This document shows positions 18,297 through 27,898 of a stretch of DNA of 64,000 nucleotides, in pieces; position 1 is the first letter of the stretch; each line of letters begins with the position of its first letter. The DNA lies in the NCBI GenBank assembly GCA_905480335.1, contig CAJQPY010000006.1, positions 62,001 through 126,000 on the forward strand, given 5' to 3'. Position numbers and translations under genes: made by a program. Origin of the DNA: an uncultured Ilumatobacter sp. Lineage in GTDB: Bacteria > Actinomycetota > Acidimicrobiia > Acidimicrobiales > Ilumatobacteraceae. The notes beneath the pieces were generated by a model, which was not told the origin of the DNA, ran no database searches, and was given only the letters and a program-made list of their open reading frames with translations.

Positions 18297-19147
18297 ATGG
18301 GTTCTGGCGCATCTATCGCCGGTGGGTGCTAGACCGTCGTCGCTCAACGCTCTTCTGGATCCTTGGTTTAGTCGTGATCATCGTTGCGACCGCTGCGTTC
18401 TATCCGTCGCTGTCTGACAGCACTGGCGAGTCACTCGACAGCAGCAGCGGAGCAATGAGCTCACTGCTCGGCCTGAGCCCGGGGATCGACCCCAGCACGC
18501 CGCTTGGCTTTTTGTGGATCGGCCTCTACGCCAACATCGTCCCGTGGATGATCATGGCACTCGGCATAGCGTTGGGTACCGCTGCCATCGCAGGTGACGA
18601 AGACACCGGCGCACTTGAGTACATGCTGGCGCGACCGGTGACCCGAACTGCCATCGCATTCAGCCGGTTTACGGCGGCAGTCTCCGTTCTCTTCGTCGTC
18701 TCAACTTTTTCTGCGCTATCACTAGTTTTCAGCATCCCGCTGTTCGGGCTCGGCGACGCCGTGACGACGACTGCGCCCAACGGTTCGACCTCGATAGTCC
18801 CGGGAGCAAAGTCGACCGACGTGCTGGCAGGATCGTTTGCAGCGTTCGCCGTCGGTGCCGGGATCTTGGGCATCGCTTTCCTCCTTGGGGCGGTGACGGG
18901 GCGAAAGAACGTGACGGTCGGTGTTGCCTCGGGCATCGCCATAGCGGGTTATGTCCTCTACACGTTGTCGCAGATGACGAGTTCCCTGGAGTTCCTCACC
19001 TGGGTCTCTCCGTGGCGTTGGTACATCGACGATGTGATGCTGATCAACGGTCTCGACTGGGATGTTCTGCTGCCGTTCGGCTTGGCGGCGCTCTGTGGAC
19101 TCGTTGGATGGCAGGTCTTCCTTCGCAGGGATCTTCAGAACCCGTGA
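18293..19147 (+). CDS. ABC-2 type transporter permease
   Basis: 284 residues with about six membrane segments: roughly 22-40, 75-100, 125-150, 185-205, 210-235 and 255-275. The DEDTGALEYMLARPV stretch after the second segment is the usual coupling region of ABC-2 permeases. The ATG overlaps the ATPase stop codon (ATGA). Together they would form a homodimeric exporter in the cytoplasmic membrane. Confidence 0.9.
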   Translation: MNGFWRIYRRWVLDRRRSTLFWILGLVVIIVATAAFYPSLSDSTGESLDSSSGAMSSLLGLSPGIDPSTPLGFLWIGLYANIVPWMIMALGIALGTAAIAGDEDTGALEYMLARPVTRTAIAFSRFTAAVSVLFVVSTFSALSLVFSIPLFGLGDAVTTTAPNGSTSIVPGAKSTDVLAGSFAAFAVGAGILGIAFLLGAVTGRKNVTVGVASGIAIAGYVLYTLSQMTSSLEFLTWVSPWRWYIDDVMLINGLDWDVLLPFGLAALCGLVGWQVFLRRDLQNP

Positions 19148-19215
19148 CGCCCAGTACAGGATCACGGTCGCGCGCGCACCCAGCCCTACGACTACCTCCT
19201 GACACGGCCCCGTCG

Positions 19216-20265
19216 CTACCTGGCGTCGGGCAGCGCCCAGAGCAGATTTTCGAGTAGGAGTCGCTCGTTCGGGTTGCGTTCTAGCGACTCGAGCGCAGCG
19301 TGAATTTTTCGGACTGCGCCCACAGCGCCGTCGACGCTTGGTGCGGTGCCGCCGACAATCGCATCTCGGTAGCTCGTTGACATTGCGGCGAGTCCGGTTC
19401 GGATCTCGTCGACGCGGTGGCGGCGTAGTTCGCGCTTGTGGCGGTCCTCGAGTTGCTTCTTCCCGCTACCGCGTTCGCCGGACTCTTTGATCCGTGCGGT
19501 CAGTTCCTCGGCTTCGGCGTTGTGGCGGGTGGCGAGCGGTTCCGCCGCTTGTTCGATCATCGCGAGAAGCTCGGCGGCGAGACGCATTGCGACTGCACCC
19601 GATCCGTCGACGGTGGCAGGTGCAGCGAGGAACGCCTTGCGCCGCTCGGCCAAGCCTGAGTCGGATGCGAGCAGCCGCGCGCGATCGAGATCGCCGAGGG
19701 CTGCCTTGGAGGCGGCCTGTGCCTCGACGGGCCCCACACCTTCGGTGAGCAGCCGGGCAGCGATCACGCCGTCAGCTATCGGGCGGAAGTCAACGCGTGC
19801 GCAGCGCGACGAGATCGTGATGAGCTCGTGCGGAACGAAATCGGCGCAAATAATGAACATCGTCGACTCCGGCGGCTCCTCAATAGTCTTGAGCATTACT
19901 GCGGCGGCGGCTCCGTTGAGGAGGTGGAATTCATCGAGAATCATCACCTTGCGCCCGCTCTCGGTCGGTGCCAGTGATGCCAGCCGGATGACCTCTTGGG
20001 CCTGGTCCATGAGAATCGATGCTCCGACGCGTTGCACCTCGCGAACATCCGGGTGTGCGCCGGCGAGTGCAAGCCGGGCATCGCGTTGCGCCGGGTCGTC
20101 GGCGCCGCTGATGATTTGCGCAGCGAACGCACGGGCGGCCTGGTTCTTGGTCGAACCTGGTGGGCCGACGAAGAGGTAGGCGTGGACCGGACCGGCCTCG
20201 GCCGCCGACGTCAGCTGTTCGATTGCGTGGGCTTGGCCTACTACGTCGTCCCAGATTGAACTCAT
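19216..20265 (-). CDS. holB: DNA polymerase III delta-prime subunit
   Basis: 349 residues of the clamp-loader AAA+ fold: HAYLFVGPPG, then DVREVQ, LDEFHLLNGAAAAVMLKTIEEPP (sensor/Walker B region) and ISSRCARVDF. The Walker A is degenerate (GPPGSTKNQ instead of GxxGxGKT), and the usual zinc-binding Cys cluster before the HPDV motif is absent. Loss of ATPase residues is known for delta-prime, which acts as a rigid stator in the clamp loader. It overlaps tmk by ATGA and is in a topA-tmk-holB transcript. Confidence 0.9.
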   Translation of the reverse strand: MSSIWDDVVGQAHAIEQLTSAAEAGPVHAYLFVGPPGSTKNQAARAFAAQIISGADDPAQRDARLALAGAHPDVREVQRVGASILMDQAQEVIRLASLAPTESGRKVMILDEFHLLNGAAAAVMLKTIEEPPESTMFIICADFVPHELITISSRCARVDFRPIADGVIAARLLTEGVGPVEAQAASKAALGDLDRARLLASDSGLAERRKAFLAAPATVDGSGAVAMRLAAELLAMIEQAAEPLATRHNAEAEELTARIKESGERGSGKKQLEDRHKRELRRHRVDEIRTGLAAMSTSYRDAIVGGTAPSVDGAVGAVRKIHAALESLERNPNERLLLENLLWALPDAR

Positions 20266-20870
20266 CGATTCATCCGTTCGGCAAGCGCAGCGTTGATTTG
20301 GCCCGCAACTTCGGTGATCGATCCGACTGCCGAGACGGTGACCCAGCGCTCCGGGTCTGCGGCGGCCATCGTTCGGAAGCCAGCGATCACACGATCATGA
20401 AACGCGTCGCCTGCGGCTTCGAACCGATCGAGGTTACGCCTCGACATGCGCTCAGCGATCACGTCATCGGGAGTGTCAATAAAGACGACGGCATCAGGCC
20501 AGAGACCACCGGTCGCCCATTCGTTGATCGAACGGAGTATTTCGACGTTGAGCTTTCGCCCGTAGCCCTGATAGGCGAGGGTCGAATGGACTGACCGGTC
20601 ACTCACGACAGTCCGGCCAGCATCAAGCGCCGGGCGGACGACCTCGTGGAGGTGCTGCGCCCGGTCGGCGGCAGCGATCAAGGCTTCGGAGCGAGGCGAC
20701 ATGTCGTCGACTGACGTGTCGTGGAGGATCGTGCGCAGGCGCTGGCCGATGTCGGTGCCGCCGGTCTCACGCGTCAAGATGGCGCCAACCGACTCGGCAA
20801 ATCTGGCGGCCTGCGTAGACTTGCCACACCCCTCGGCTCCCTCGAATGCGATGTATCGGGGCGTTTGCAC
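20262..20870 (-). CDS. tmk: Thymidylate kinase
   Basis: About 202 residues from the GTG at 20870, which lies just before the conserved RYIAFEGAEGCGKST P-loop; a longer start at 20909 is possible. The DR(x) block ALIAADRAQHL and VVSDRSVHSTLAYQGYG (substrate-binding DRS region) fit the family, as does the LID Arg-rich segment RMSRRNLDRFE. It phosphorylates dTMP to dTDP with ATP. The ATGA overlap with holB is a common bacterial gene pair. Confidence 0.94.
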   Translation of the reverse strand: MQTPRYIAFEGAEGCGKSTQAARFAESVGAILTRETGGTDIGQRLRTILHDTSVDDMSPRSEALIAAADRAQHLHEVVRPALDAGRTVVSDRSVHSTLAYQGYGRKLNVEILRSINEWATGGLWPDAVVFIDTPDDVIAERMSRRNLDRFEAAGDAFHDRVIAGFRTMAAADPERWVTVSAVGSITEVAGQINAALAERMNR

Positions 20871-20941
20871 GATGGCTGAGGGTACTGATGAACCGCCGGT
20901 ACGGCGCACCTCAGCGGCCTTTGCCGCCGATCGTCGACGGG

Positions 20942-23704
20942 TCAGTCGTTGAGATCCGTGATCTCAACGGGGCTCTGCTTGGCTGCAATCTTTTTAACCG
21001 CTGCCCGCTTCTTGGCGGCCTTTTTCTTTGCTGCTGTTTTCTTGGCTGCGCTCTTCTTCTTGGCGGCTGCCTTCTTCTTCGTTGCTTTCGCCTTCTTGCC
21101 CGGCGTCCCGCCTTTGGCGATGATCGTCTCACGGCGAATCGCGAGCAACTCAAACGCGCGCTCCGGCGAGACCTCTTCGATCCGATCGCCTTTACCGAGT
21201 GATGCGTTGGTCTCACCGTCGGTGACGTAAACACCGAAGCGTCCTTCTTTGGCGGTCACGTTCTTTTCGCTGACCGGATCAGTGCCGAACTCCTTCAGGG
21301 GGCCCTTAGCGGCCAGGCTTCCACCGCCTCGTTTAAAAACCTTCGGCTCGCTGAAGATCTTCAGCGCCTCGTCGAGGGTGATCTCAAAGATTCGATCCTC
21401 GGAGTCGATGTTTCGGTAGTCCTTTTCCTTCTGCACGTAGGGGCCGTAGCGGCCGTTGTTTGCGTAAATGGCAACCCCGTCATCCGGGTCGTCACCGACG
21501 TGGCGGGGTAGGGAGAGCAGCTTCTCCGCCTCGTCCATCGTGATCTTCTCGAAGACCATCGTTTGGAACAGACTCGACATCTTGGGCTTCTCGAGGCCTG
21601 GCGGGGGGTTGTCGTGATCGCCCCACTGCACGTAAGGGCCGTAGCGGCCATTTCTCGCAAACACCGGCAGTCCGTCGAGTTCGCCGATCGGGTCGTCACC
21701 CTTCGGCAACGCGAGCAACTCGGTGGCCTTCGCAACGTCGAGTTCGTCGGGACACAGGTTGTCGGGTAGCCCTGCTGTGTCCTCGCCACGCTTGACATAT
21801 GGGCCATAGCGGCCGGGCTTGACGACGATCAGTTCCCCGCTTTCGTCGTTGCCGAGTGGAAAGGTGTTGATCTCTGCCGCATCAATCTCGTCGAGGTTTT
21901 CCTCGACGAGCCGCTTCAGGCCTAGCAGTGCATCGTTGGCATCGCCACCGGCTTCGGCGGTGATGGCAGGGACGTCTTGATCATCGGTTTTTCCCCAGTA
22001 GAAACGTGTCAACCACTGTGCTTTCTGGCGGTCGCCGCGGGAGATGGCGTCGAGATCTTCCTCGGTCGACGCCGTGAAGTCGTAGTCGACCAGCGCATTG
22101 AAGTGTTCTTCAAGCAGGCGGATTACGGCGAACGCAGTCCACGTCGGAACGAGGGCCTGGCCCTTCTTCCACACGTAACCACGGTCCTGAACGGTCTGGA
22201 TGATCGACGCCCAGGTTGACGGCCGACCGATACGTAATTCCTCGAGCTTCTTGACCAGTGACGCCTCGCTGTATCTAGCCGGTGGCGTGGTCGTATGCCC
22301 GACCGGTGTGATCGACTCCGTGGGCACGATGTCGCCGACGGTCAGCGCTGGGAGCAACGCCTCCTTGTCGGCAGCGTCGTCGCCGCGTTCCTCCTTCGAC
22401 GCGACGTAGACGGCGCGGTAGCCGGGAAACGTGATGGTGGTGCCCGACGCGGAGAACTCACAGTCGACGATCTCGCCGGTCGCCCGGTCGGTGGCCGGAG
22501 CGGTGAGGCGCACACTGACGGTTACACCGGTCGCGTCGGCCATCTGCGATGCCAGAGTACGTTGCCAGATGAGGCGGTATAGGGCCAGCTCTTGGCTGTT
22601 GATCTCGCCGGCAAGCGAGTCGGGTGATCGATATGGGGTGGTCGGTCGGATTGCCTCGTGCGCGTCCTGGCCCTGCGTCTTTTTTTTGTACTGCTTGGGT
22701 GCAGCGTTGAGGTACGCGGAGCCGTACTCGTTGGTGACCGCCGCACGAGTCGCGCTCATCGCCTCGTCGGAGAGGATCACGTCGTCGGTGCGCATGTAGG
22801 TGATGAACCCGCGCTCGTACAGACCTTGCGCCACACGCATGACCTGCGACGACGAGAGGCGCAGTTTGCGTCCGCCTTCCTGCTGCAGCGTCGACGTCAT
22901 GAACGGCGCCTTGGGCGAGGATTTGTAGGGCCGCTCCTCTACGGACGACACGGTGAACGTCGAGGAGGTGAGACCGTCGGCGAGTCCGCGTGCGCGCAGT
23001 TCGTTCAGGACTGCGGTGCTGTCCTTGGAGCGTCCGGCGTTGTCGAAGTCCTTACCGCCTGCGACTCGGTAACCGGCGACGGAGATCAGCTTCGCGTCGA
23101 ATGATGGATCGCTTGCGGTGACGACGTCGATATCCCAGTAGTCGGCCGTGACGTACGCAATGCGTTCCCGTTCGCGTTGGACGATCAGACGTACGGTTGG
23201 CGACTGCACGCGCCCAGCGGACAGACCGCGGTTGACGCGGCGCCAGAGCACCGGCGACACTTCGTAGCCATACAGGCGGTCGAGGATCCGTCGGGTTTCG
23301 GCGGCGTCGACCATCCCGTAGTCGATCCCGCGGGGATTCGCCACAGCGTGGTCGATCGCCGACTTGGTGATCTCGTGGAATACCATCCGCTTCACTGGCA
23401 CCTTCGGCTTGAGGTATTCAAGCAGGTGCCACGAAATCGCCTCCCCCTCGCGATCTTCATCAGTCGCGAGATAGAGCTCGGACGCGCTTTTTAGTGCGAC
23501 TTTCAGTTCCTTGACGACGGTCTTGCCGCGTTCGGTTAGCTCGTACGTCGGCTTGAAACCGTTCTCCGTGTCGATGTTGAGACCCTTGGACGGCAGGTCG
23601 GAGACGTGGCCCACTGAGGCGCGTACGTCGTAGTCACTCCCGAGCAGTTTTGAGAGTGTCTTTGCCTTCGCTGGGGATTCGACGACGACGAGTGGCTTCG
23701 ACAT
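20942..23704 (-). CDS. topA: DNA topoisomerase I (type IA)
   Basis: 920 residues from the ATG at 23704, giving MSKPLVVVESPAKAK; the frame is open further upstream without family similarity. The TOPRIM acidic motif is ATDEDREGEAISWH, the nucleophile Tyr is in GFITYMRTDD, and the C-terminus has four topoisomerase repeats (GRYGPYVK, GRYGPYVQ twice, GRFGVYV). The last 50 residues are a Lys/Ala-rich basic tail like that of mycobacterial TopA, which grips DNA. The enzyme relaxes negative supercoils. It starts a minus-strand topA-tmk-holB cluster. Confidence 0.96.
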   Translation of the reverse strand: MSKPLVVVESPAKAKTLSKLLGSDYDVRASVGHVSDLPSKGLNIDTENGFKPTYELTERGKTVVKELKVALKSASELYLATDEDREGEAISWHLLEYLKPKVPVKRMVFHEITKSAIDHAVANPRGIDYGMVDAAETRRILDRLYGYEVSPVLWRRVNRGLSAGRVQSPTVRLIVQRERERIAYVTADYWDIDVVTASDPSFDAKLISVAGYRVAGGKDFDNAGRSKDSTAVLNELRARGLADGLTSSTFTVSSVEERPYKSSPKAPFMTSTLQQEGGRKLRLSSSQVMRVAQGLYERGFITYMRTDDVILSDEAMSATRAAVTNEYGSAYLNAAPKQYKKKTQGQDAHEAIRPTTPYRSPDSLAGEINSQELALYRLIWQRTLASQMADATGVTVSVRLTAPATDRATGEIVDCEFSASGTTITFPGYRAVYVASKEERGDDAADKEALLPALTVGDIVPTESITPVGHTTTPPARYSEASLVKKLEELRIGRPSTWASIIQTVQDRGYVWKKGQALVPTWTAFAVIRLLEEHFNALVDYDFTASTEEDLDAISRGDRQKAQWLTRFYWGKTDDQDVPAITAEAGGDANDALLGLKRLVEENLDEIDAAEINTFPLGNDESGELIVVKPGRYGPYVKRGEDTAGLPDNLCPDELDVAKATELLALPKGDDPIGELDGLPVFARNGRYGPYVQWGDHDNPPPGLEKPKMSSLFQTMVFEKITMDEAEKLLSLPRHVGDDPDDGVAIYANNGRYGPYVQKEKDYRNIDSEDRIFEITLDEALKIFSEPKVFKRGGGSLAAKGPLKEFGTDPVSEKNVTAKEGRFGVYVTDGETNASLGKGDRIEEVSPERAFELLAIRRETIIAKGGTPGKKAKATKKKAAAKKKSAAKKTAAKKKAAKKRAAVKKIAAKQSPVEITDLND

Positions 23705-24098
23705 CTGTACCTTTCGTGGGGGACCAAGGGATCGCTGACGATAGGCGAGTGTGCCTGAATCACACCCCTCCGCCAAGCGATGGTGCGTTCAGAGGGCCTG
23801 TGGACTTCGATTGTCTGGACGCTCTTGGCGCCTGCGAAGACGACAGAATCGTGTTGAGGTAGCCGGCCAGAGTCTGATAGCGGAGGCGGGGCAGACGAAC
23901 TTCGGAGTGGCGTAAACGCATTCGATGCACCCGTCGCTGCGCGGGCATTGATGTGGGTGCTTGAGAGCTAGTGACGTGTGGCCTCGGCCGTCGGATCCGC
24001 AATGAGCCTCAACGGAGCGAGCGACAAGATTTTGGCATTCGATTGCATGCACCTAGCTTGAGCATCGGCCCTGCGCGTCTGGCACCGCCTGTCGCCGG
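23705..24098. other. Intergenic region upstream of topA
   Basis: About 390 bases with no credible gene on either strand. The topA promoter should lie in the right part of 23705-23800, but no consensus boxes are obvious. No hairpin or repeat stands out. Confidence 0.4.
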
Positions 24099-24415
24099 GT
24101 GCAGGCTGAGGTCAGCTATGCAGCTGCTGCGGACCTCGACGCATACGAAACGATCGAGCGGATGCCGCTCACGGTCGAGGTCGTCGGGTCGGCCTTTGAC
24201 CCCGTTGCAACGACACATGCGCAGCGAGTTACTGGCGATGCGCCGCAGGACTGGCTCTACCCGGAACTTCCGGGCCACTGCGCGAGGCTGCAGCCAGACG
24301 TCTTCTTCGGTGGCGTGCACGCCGTCCAGGCTCGTTCCACGGCACATTCTCGGGTGTGGGCAGCATTCGTCGTGACGGGGTTGTAATCGTCGTTAGACAC
24401 GGGTCCGGCTCGGTC
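24099..24415 (+). pseudogene. Possible gamma-glutamyltransferase C-terminal relic
   Basis: The first frame (GTG at 24099) has good actinobacterial codon use and ends with LQPDVFFGGVHAVQ, resembling the FGGVHAV strand near the end of gamma-glutamyltransferases. In the next frame the sequence continues GTFSGVGSIRRDGVVIVV, like the G-DPRRDG ending of that family, so a frameshift near 24335 is suspected. No N-terminal part or catalytic Thr is visible. The identification rests on two short motifs and is tentative. Confidence 0.35.
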
Positions 24416-24475
24416 CACGTCTGCCCGGCCTCGGTGTTTTGTTGGTCTGCAGCAAACGATCCCCGGTGATCGCTG

Positions 24476-26221
24476 ATGTCACCGACGAACACCGAGCTGA
24501 GCGACGACTCCGCACTGGCCCGGTTCTACTGTGACGTAGTGATCGACAACGATGCTGCTCGGGAAGAAGAGCCTGATGACAGCCCCTGGCGACCTGACGC
24601 CAACGTACGGTTCGATCACCCTGCGATTCGACGGTTTGATGGTCAAGAGCCGGGCGGCGGAGTCGTTGGTCGACGATCTGCCGGGGGGATGTCTCCGTCG
24701 CCTCTCGCTCCGCCGTTGGGCCCAAAGCCTGTGGTGGCCGGCCAACGCCTTCTGGCGGGCGTCTCGGTGTTCGTGCTCGTCGTCGTCGGTGTGTTCGTCA
24801 TGGTGCGGTCCGGATCGGGAGTCCCGACTGGGTCGATCGAGGCCATAGCCGCACGTTCGCTCGGTGACGCTGGGAACCGGTCATTGGTGACTCGCGACCT
24901 CGGAGGCGATGTGACTATTGGGCCCGGTGATGTCCCACTGCTCACCGCAACAGATTGCCCGTCCCAGCGGCTCCCCGCCGTCGCCGATCCCCTCTGGGAG
25001 GTGGAGCTCGCTAATGCACGCGGAGTTCTCATGCCCCTGAACGTCAGCGAGGAGTCGGTGGTCGCCGTCGTTGGGTTCGAGAAACTTCCGCCGGATGGGC
25101 TTCCGGCGGTTTCGATCGTCGTGTTGGATACCAGTAACGGCCAGGAACGTTGGCGCGTCGAGATGCAGCCGTCGACTGGACGGCATGAGGTCATCGCAGT
25201 TGTCGACGGAGCGGTCATCGTGCGCAGCGCAGCGGGCCCAGACATGGCATATCGACGGCTCTTCGCATTCGATGAGAACTCTGGTGCGGTGCTCTGGGAA
25301 CGCGGTTTCCGAGGCGATTGGTCGGCCACGGCGGACAACAACGCCGGGTTGGTGTACGTCGGGGTGCGGCGACCGGCTGCGTCGGACGAGAGCGAGGTCG
25401 AGGTACTCGATCCCCGGACAGGCAGCCGAGTTAACGTTGTTGCAGGGGCTTATGTCGGCATTGATCCGGACGGTCGACTCGTCTCCCGTGTCAGCGACAC
25501 GATGTTCGCCACGTCCGTCGACGATCGAGTTCTGCTCGGCGTGATATACCCCGATGATTCGCCTTTCGCTCTCGTAGGGCAGGAAGTTGTCGTCGCCGGC
25601 AGGGCCGAGTCAGAACTGAGCGCTCTCTCCGGAGCCGGCGAGTCGCGCCAGCTTTCTTTGACCGGCTCGACCGGTATCAGCGCTCCGGATGCGGTTACGT
25701 TCCTCAAACCACTTGGCGAGTCGGCGCTTCTCGTCAGTGGTGCGGGGGCGGTCCACGGGGCGACGGTCGGCGAGGACAACGTCGAGATCCTTTGGCGTGT
25801 GGTGGGAGCGCTGCTTGACAGTGCGGCAACCGACCGCGGGCGATCGCTACTCATCGGGACTGAAAGCGGAGCCCGGCAACGGGTGGTTGACAGCTCGACG
25901 GGTCGCACGATCGTCAACCTTGAGTTGCGGCCTGGGGTGCAGACAGTGCTTGAGCTGGTAGCGAACGGTGTTGTGGTGCCGGGTGTCGTCAACGGCACGT
26001 CGGTGCGAGCGGCTGTTGATCTCGACGGGCGTGAACTGTGGACATTGCCGGGTACCGGACCGCTGGCTATCGGCCGGGGCGTCGTGGTCGATGTGACCCA
26101 CAGTCTTGTGCCCGGTGCAGACCGGAACGGTTTTCGTCTCGTCGCTTACGGCGATTTGGCAGGGGTCGGGTCTGGCGTGGACGATTGTCTCAACGTGATG
26201 ACCGAGTGGATTTCGCGCTGA
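24476..26221 (+). CDS. Membrane-anchored PQQ-like beta-propeller protein
   Basis: 581 residues. An acidic cytoplasmic N-terminus of about 90 residues is followed by one membrane helix (around 93-112, rich in Val/Leu/Phe) and a large outside domain. That domain contains repeats such as VLDTSNGQERWRVE and AFDENSGAVLWERG, the W-ending blades of PQQ/WD-like propellers. No enzymatic residues are recognisable, so it is more likely a scaffold or sensor than a quinoprotein. It is 19 bases upstream of rsgA and likely in the same transcript. The upstream start was kept because no better one precedes the helix. Confidence 0.7.
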   Translation: MSPTNTELSDDSALARFYCDVVIDNDAAREEEPDDSPWRPDANVRFDHPAIRRFDGQEPGGGVVGRRSAGGMSPSPLAPPLGPKPVVAGQRLLAGVSVFVLVVVGVFVMVRSGSGVPTGSIEAIAARSLGDAGNRSLVTRDLGGDVTIGPGDVPLLTATDCPSQRLPAVADPLWEVELANARGVLMPLNVSEESVVAVVGFEKLPPDGLPAVSIVVLDTSNGQERWRVEMQPSTGRHEVIAVVDGAVIVRSAAGPDMAYRRLFAFDENSGAVLWERGFRGDWSATADNNAGLVYVGVRRPAASDESEVEVLDPRTGSRVNVVAGAYVGIDPDGRLVSRVSDTMFATSVDDRVLLGVIYPDDSPFALVGQEVVVAGRAESELSALSGAGESRQLSLTGSTGISAPDAVTFLKPLGESALLVSGAGAVHGATVGEDNVEILWRVVGALLDSAATDRGRSLLIGTESGARQRVVDSSTGRTIVNLELRPGVQTVLELVANGVVVPGVVNGTSVRAAVDLDGRELWTLPGTGPLAIGRGVVVDVTHSLVPGADRNGFRLVAYGDLAGVGSGVDDCLNVMTEWISR

Positions 26222-26240
26222 CGGGCCGTCCGCCACGCTG

Positions 26241-27326
26241 ATGATGGGTACGGTCGGGTCCGTGAGTGCAGTGGCGAAAGGACGTGATCGGCTCGGCTGG
26301 TCCGTTGTGTTCGAAACTGCATGGAGCGAACTGGGCCGGCCAGGTGACCCGGCGCGAGTCACCCGCCTCGACCGAGGGTGGAGCACCGCAGCGCGGACGC
26401 TCGAACAGGCCGTTGGGATCGACGAGCCGGTGAGGCTGCGCAATATCGGTGCTGATGTGGCCGTGGGCGATTGGATCGTGCCGAGTGACGACGGTGAACG
26501 GGTTGAGCACGTGCTCGACCGAACGTCGGCATTCACCAGACGGGCGTCGTTCGACGGGATGCGGGCTGTGGCCCATACGCTTGCGGCGAACATCGACGTC
26601 GTCTATCTGATCCACGCACTCGGTACTCCACCGAGTCCGCGGAGGCTAGAACGCGAGCTGGTTTTGGCGTTCGATTCCGGCGCTGACCCGGTCGTCGTGC
26701 TCACCAAGACCGATCTGGTCGACGACCCCGAGCCGGCCCGCGATGCGCTCGTCCAGGTTGCTCTCGGTGTTCCGGTGCTCCTCGCAAGCGGGATCACAGG
26801 TGAGGGTATTGATGCGATTCGTGATGCAGCGTCAGGCAACCGGACCCTCGCATTCCTGGGTGCGAGTGGCGTGGGAAAGTCGACGTTGATCAACGCGCTC
26901 GTGGGTGACGCGATTCTGGCGACGTCCGAGGTTCGCGAAGCCGACCATCGCGGTCGTCACACGACTGTGGCTGCGGAGCTCGTCCCGATGCCCGGCGAGG
27001 GTTGGATGATCGACACCCCGGGCGTTCGAGCGGTCAGCCTCTGGCTCTCGGGTGACGGCATTGAGCGGGCATTTGCCGACGTGTTCGACCTGATGGATCA
27101 CTGCCGGTTCCGCGATTGCAAGCATGATCAGGAGCCGGGGTGCGGAGTTCAACGGGCTATTGCCGACGGCGTCCTCGACCCGGTTCGGCTGTCAGCGCTT
27201 GAAGCGTTGATCGAGGAGGAGGAAGCGTTAGAGAAGGAACAGAAGGCACGATTAAAAGCTGCCGATCGGCGCGCCAAGGACCGACGTCGCCCTGAGGTGG
27301 CCGAGTTCGACGGGATGCGCGACTGA
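26241..27326 (+). CDS. rsgA: Ribosome small-subunit-dependent GTPase A
   Basis: 361 residues with the circularly permuted GTPase order: G4 TKTDLVD first, then G1 GASGVGKST and G3 DTPGVR. An N-terminal OB-like region (about 45-95) and the C-terminal zinc site CRFRDCKHDQEPGC complete the family pattern. RsgA (YjeQ) checks late 30S ribosome assembly and releases factors on GTP hydrolysis. Two ATGs occur in tandem at 26241; either may be used. It overlaps the DUF427 gene by one base. Confidence 0.94.
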   Translation: MMGTVGSVSAVAKGRDRLGWSVVFETAWSELGRPGDPARVTRLDRGWSTAARTLEQAVGIDEPVRLRNIGADVAVGDWIVPSDDGERVEHVLDRTSAFTRRASFDGMRAVAHTLAANIDVVYLIHALGTPPSPRRLERELVLAFDSGADPVVVLTKTDLVDDPEPARDALVQVALGVPVLLASGITGEGIDAIRDAASGNRTLAFLGASGVGKSTLINALVGDAILATSEVREADHRGRHTTVAAELVPMPGEGWMIDTPGVRAVSLWLSGDGIERAFADVFDLMDHCRFRDCKHDQEPGCGVQRAIADGVLDPVRLSALEALIEEEEALEKEQKARLKAADRRAKDRRRPEVAEFDGMRD

Positions 27327-27856
27327 TGCGTTGGGGCCGTAAGGAGCTCGAGGCGGCAGGAGGGCCCGGCGCGATTGCCGCGAACGGCAAGTCGGTTGAG
27401 TCGGTGTGGGATTTCCCGCGCCCCCCGATCGTTGAGCGAGTCGACTGGCGGGTTCGAGTCGTTCACGGTGGTGTAACGATCGTCGACGCACCTCGTGCCG
27501 TGCGCGTGCTCGAAACGAGTCAGGCGCCGTCCTACTACGTTGCGGATGAGTTCGTCGACCGCAGTCACCTAGCTGAGGTGCCACGCCGATCGACGTGTGA
27601 GTGGAAGGGTTCTGCGAATTACGCCGACGTCGTCGTCGGCGATCGGCGAGTAAGGGAGGCGAGTTGGACCTATCGCGAGCCGACCCTGCGTTTCGAACCG
27701 ATCCGCGGCTACTGGGCGTTCTATGCTCAAACCCTTGATGAGTGTTGGGTCGACGACGAGCGAGTCGACGGCAACGAGGGCGGCTTTTACGGCGGATGGA
27801 TCACCGCCAACGTGACCGGCCCGTACAAAGGGGCCACTGGCACCATGTTCTGGTGA
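27326..27856 (+). CDS. DUF427 domain protein
   Basis: 176 residues. The C-terminal two thirds carry the DUF427 pattern: ETSQAPSYYVADEFVD, RSTCEWKGSANYADV, and the closing WAFYAQTLDECWVDDERV. The fold is a small beta-barrel of unknown function. The TGATG overlap with rsgA indicates coupled translation, but no functional link between the families is established. Confidence 0.85.
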   Translation: MRWGRKELEAAGGPGAIAANGKSVESVWDFPRPPIVERVDWRVRVVHGGVTIVDAPRAVRVLETSQAPSYYVADEFVDRSHLAEVPRRSTCEWKGSANYADVVVGDRRVREASWTYREPTLRFEPIRGYWAFYAQTLDECWVDDERVDGNEGGFYGGWITANVTGPYKGATGTMFW

Positions 27857-27898
27857 GCCACGCAAAGGGTCTGCGCTAGATCGGCGTGCGCAGTCGTC

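Noticed and set aside
20949-21230. Hydrophobic plus-strand ORF over the topA tail
   Set aside because: It is the antisense of the Lys/Ala-rich TopA tail, which naturally reads as Phe/Leu/Ala on the other strand.
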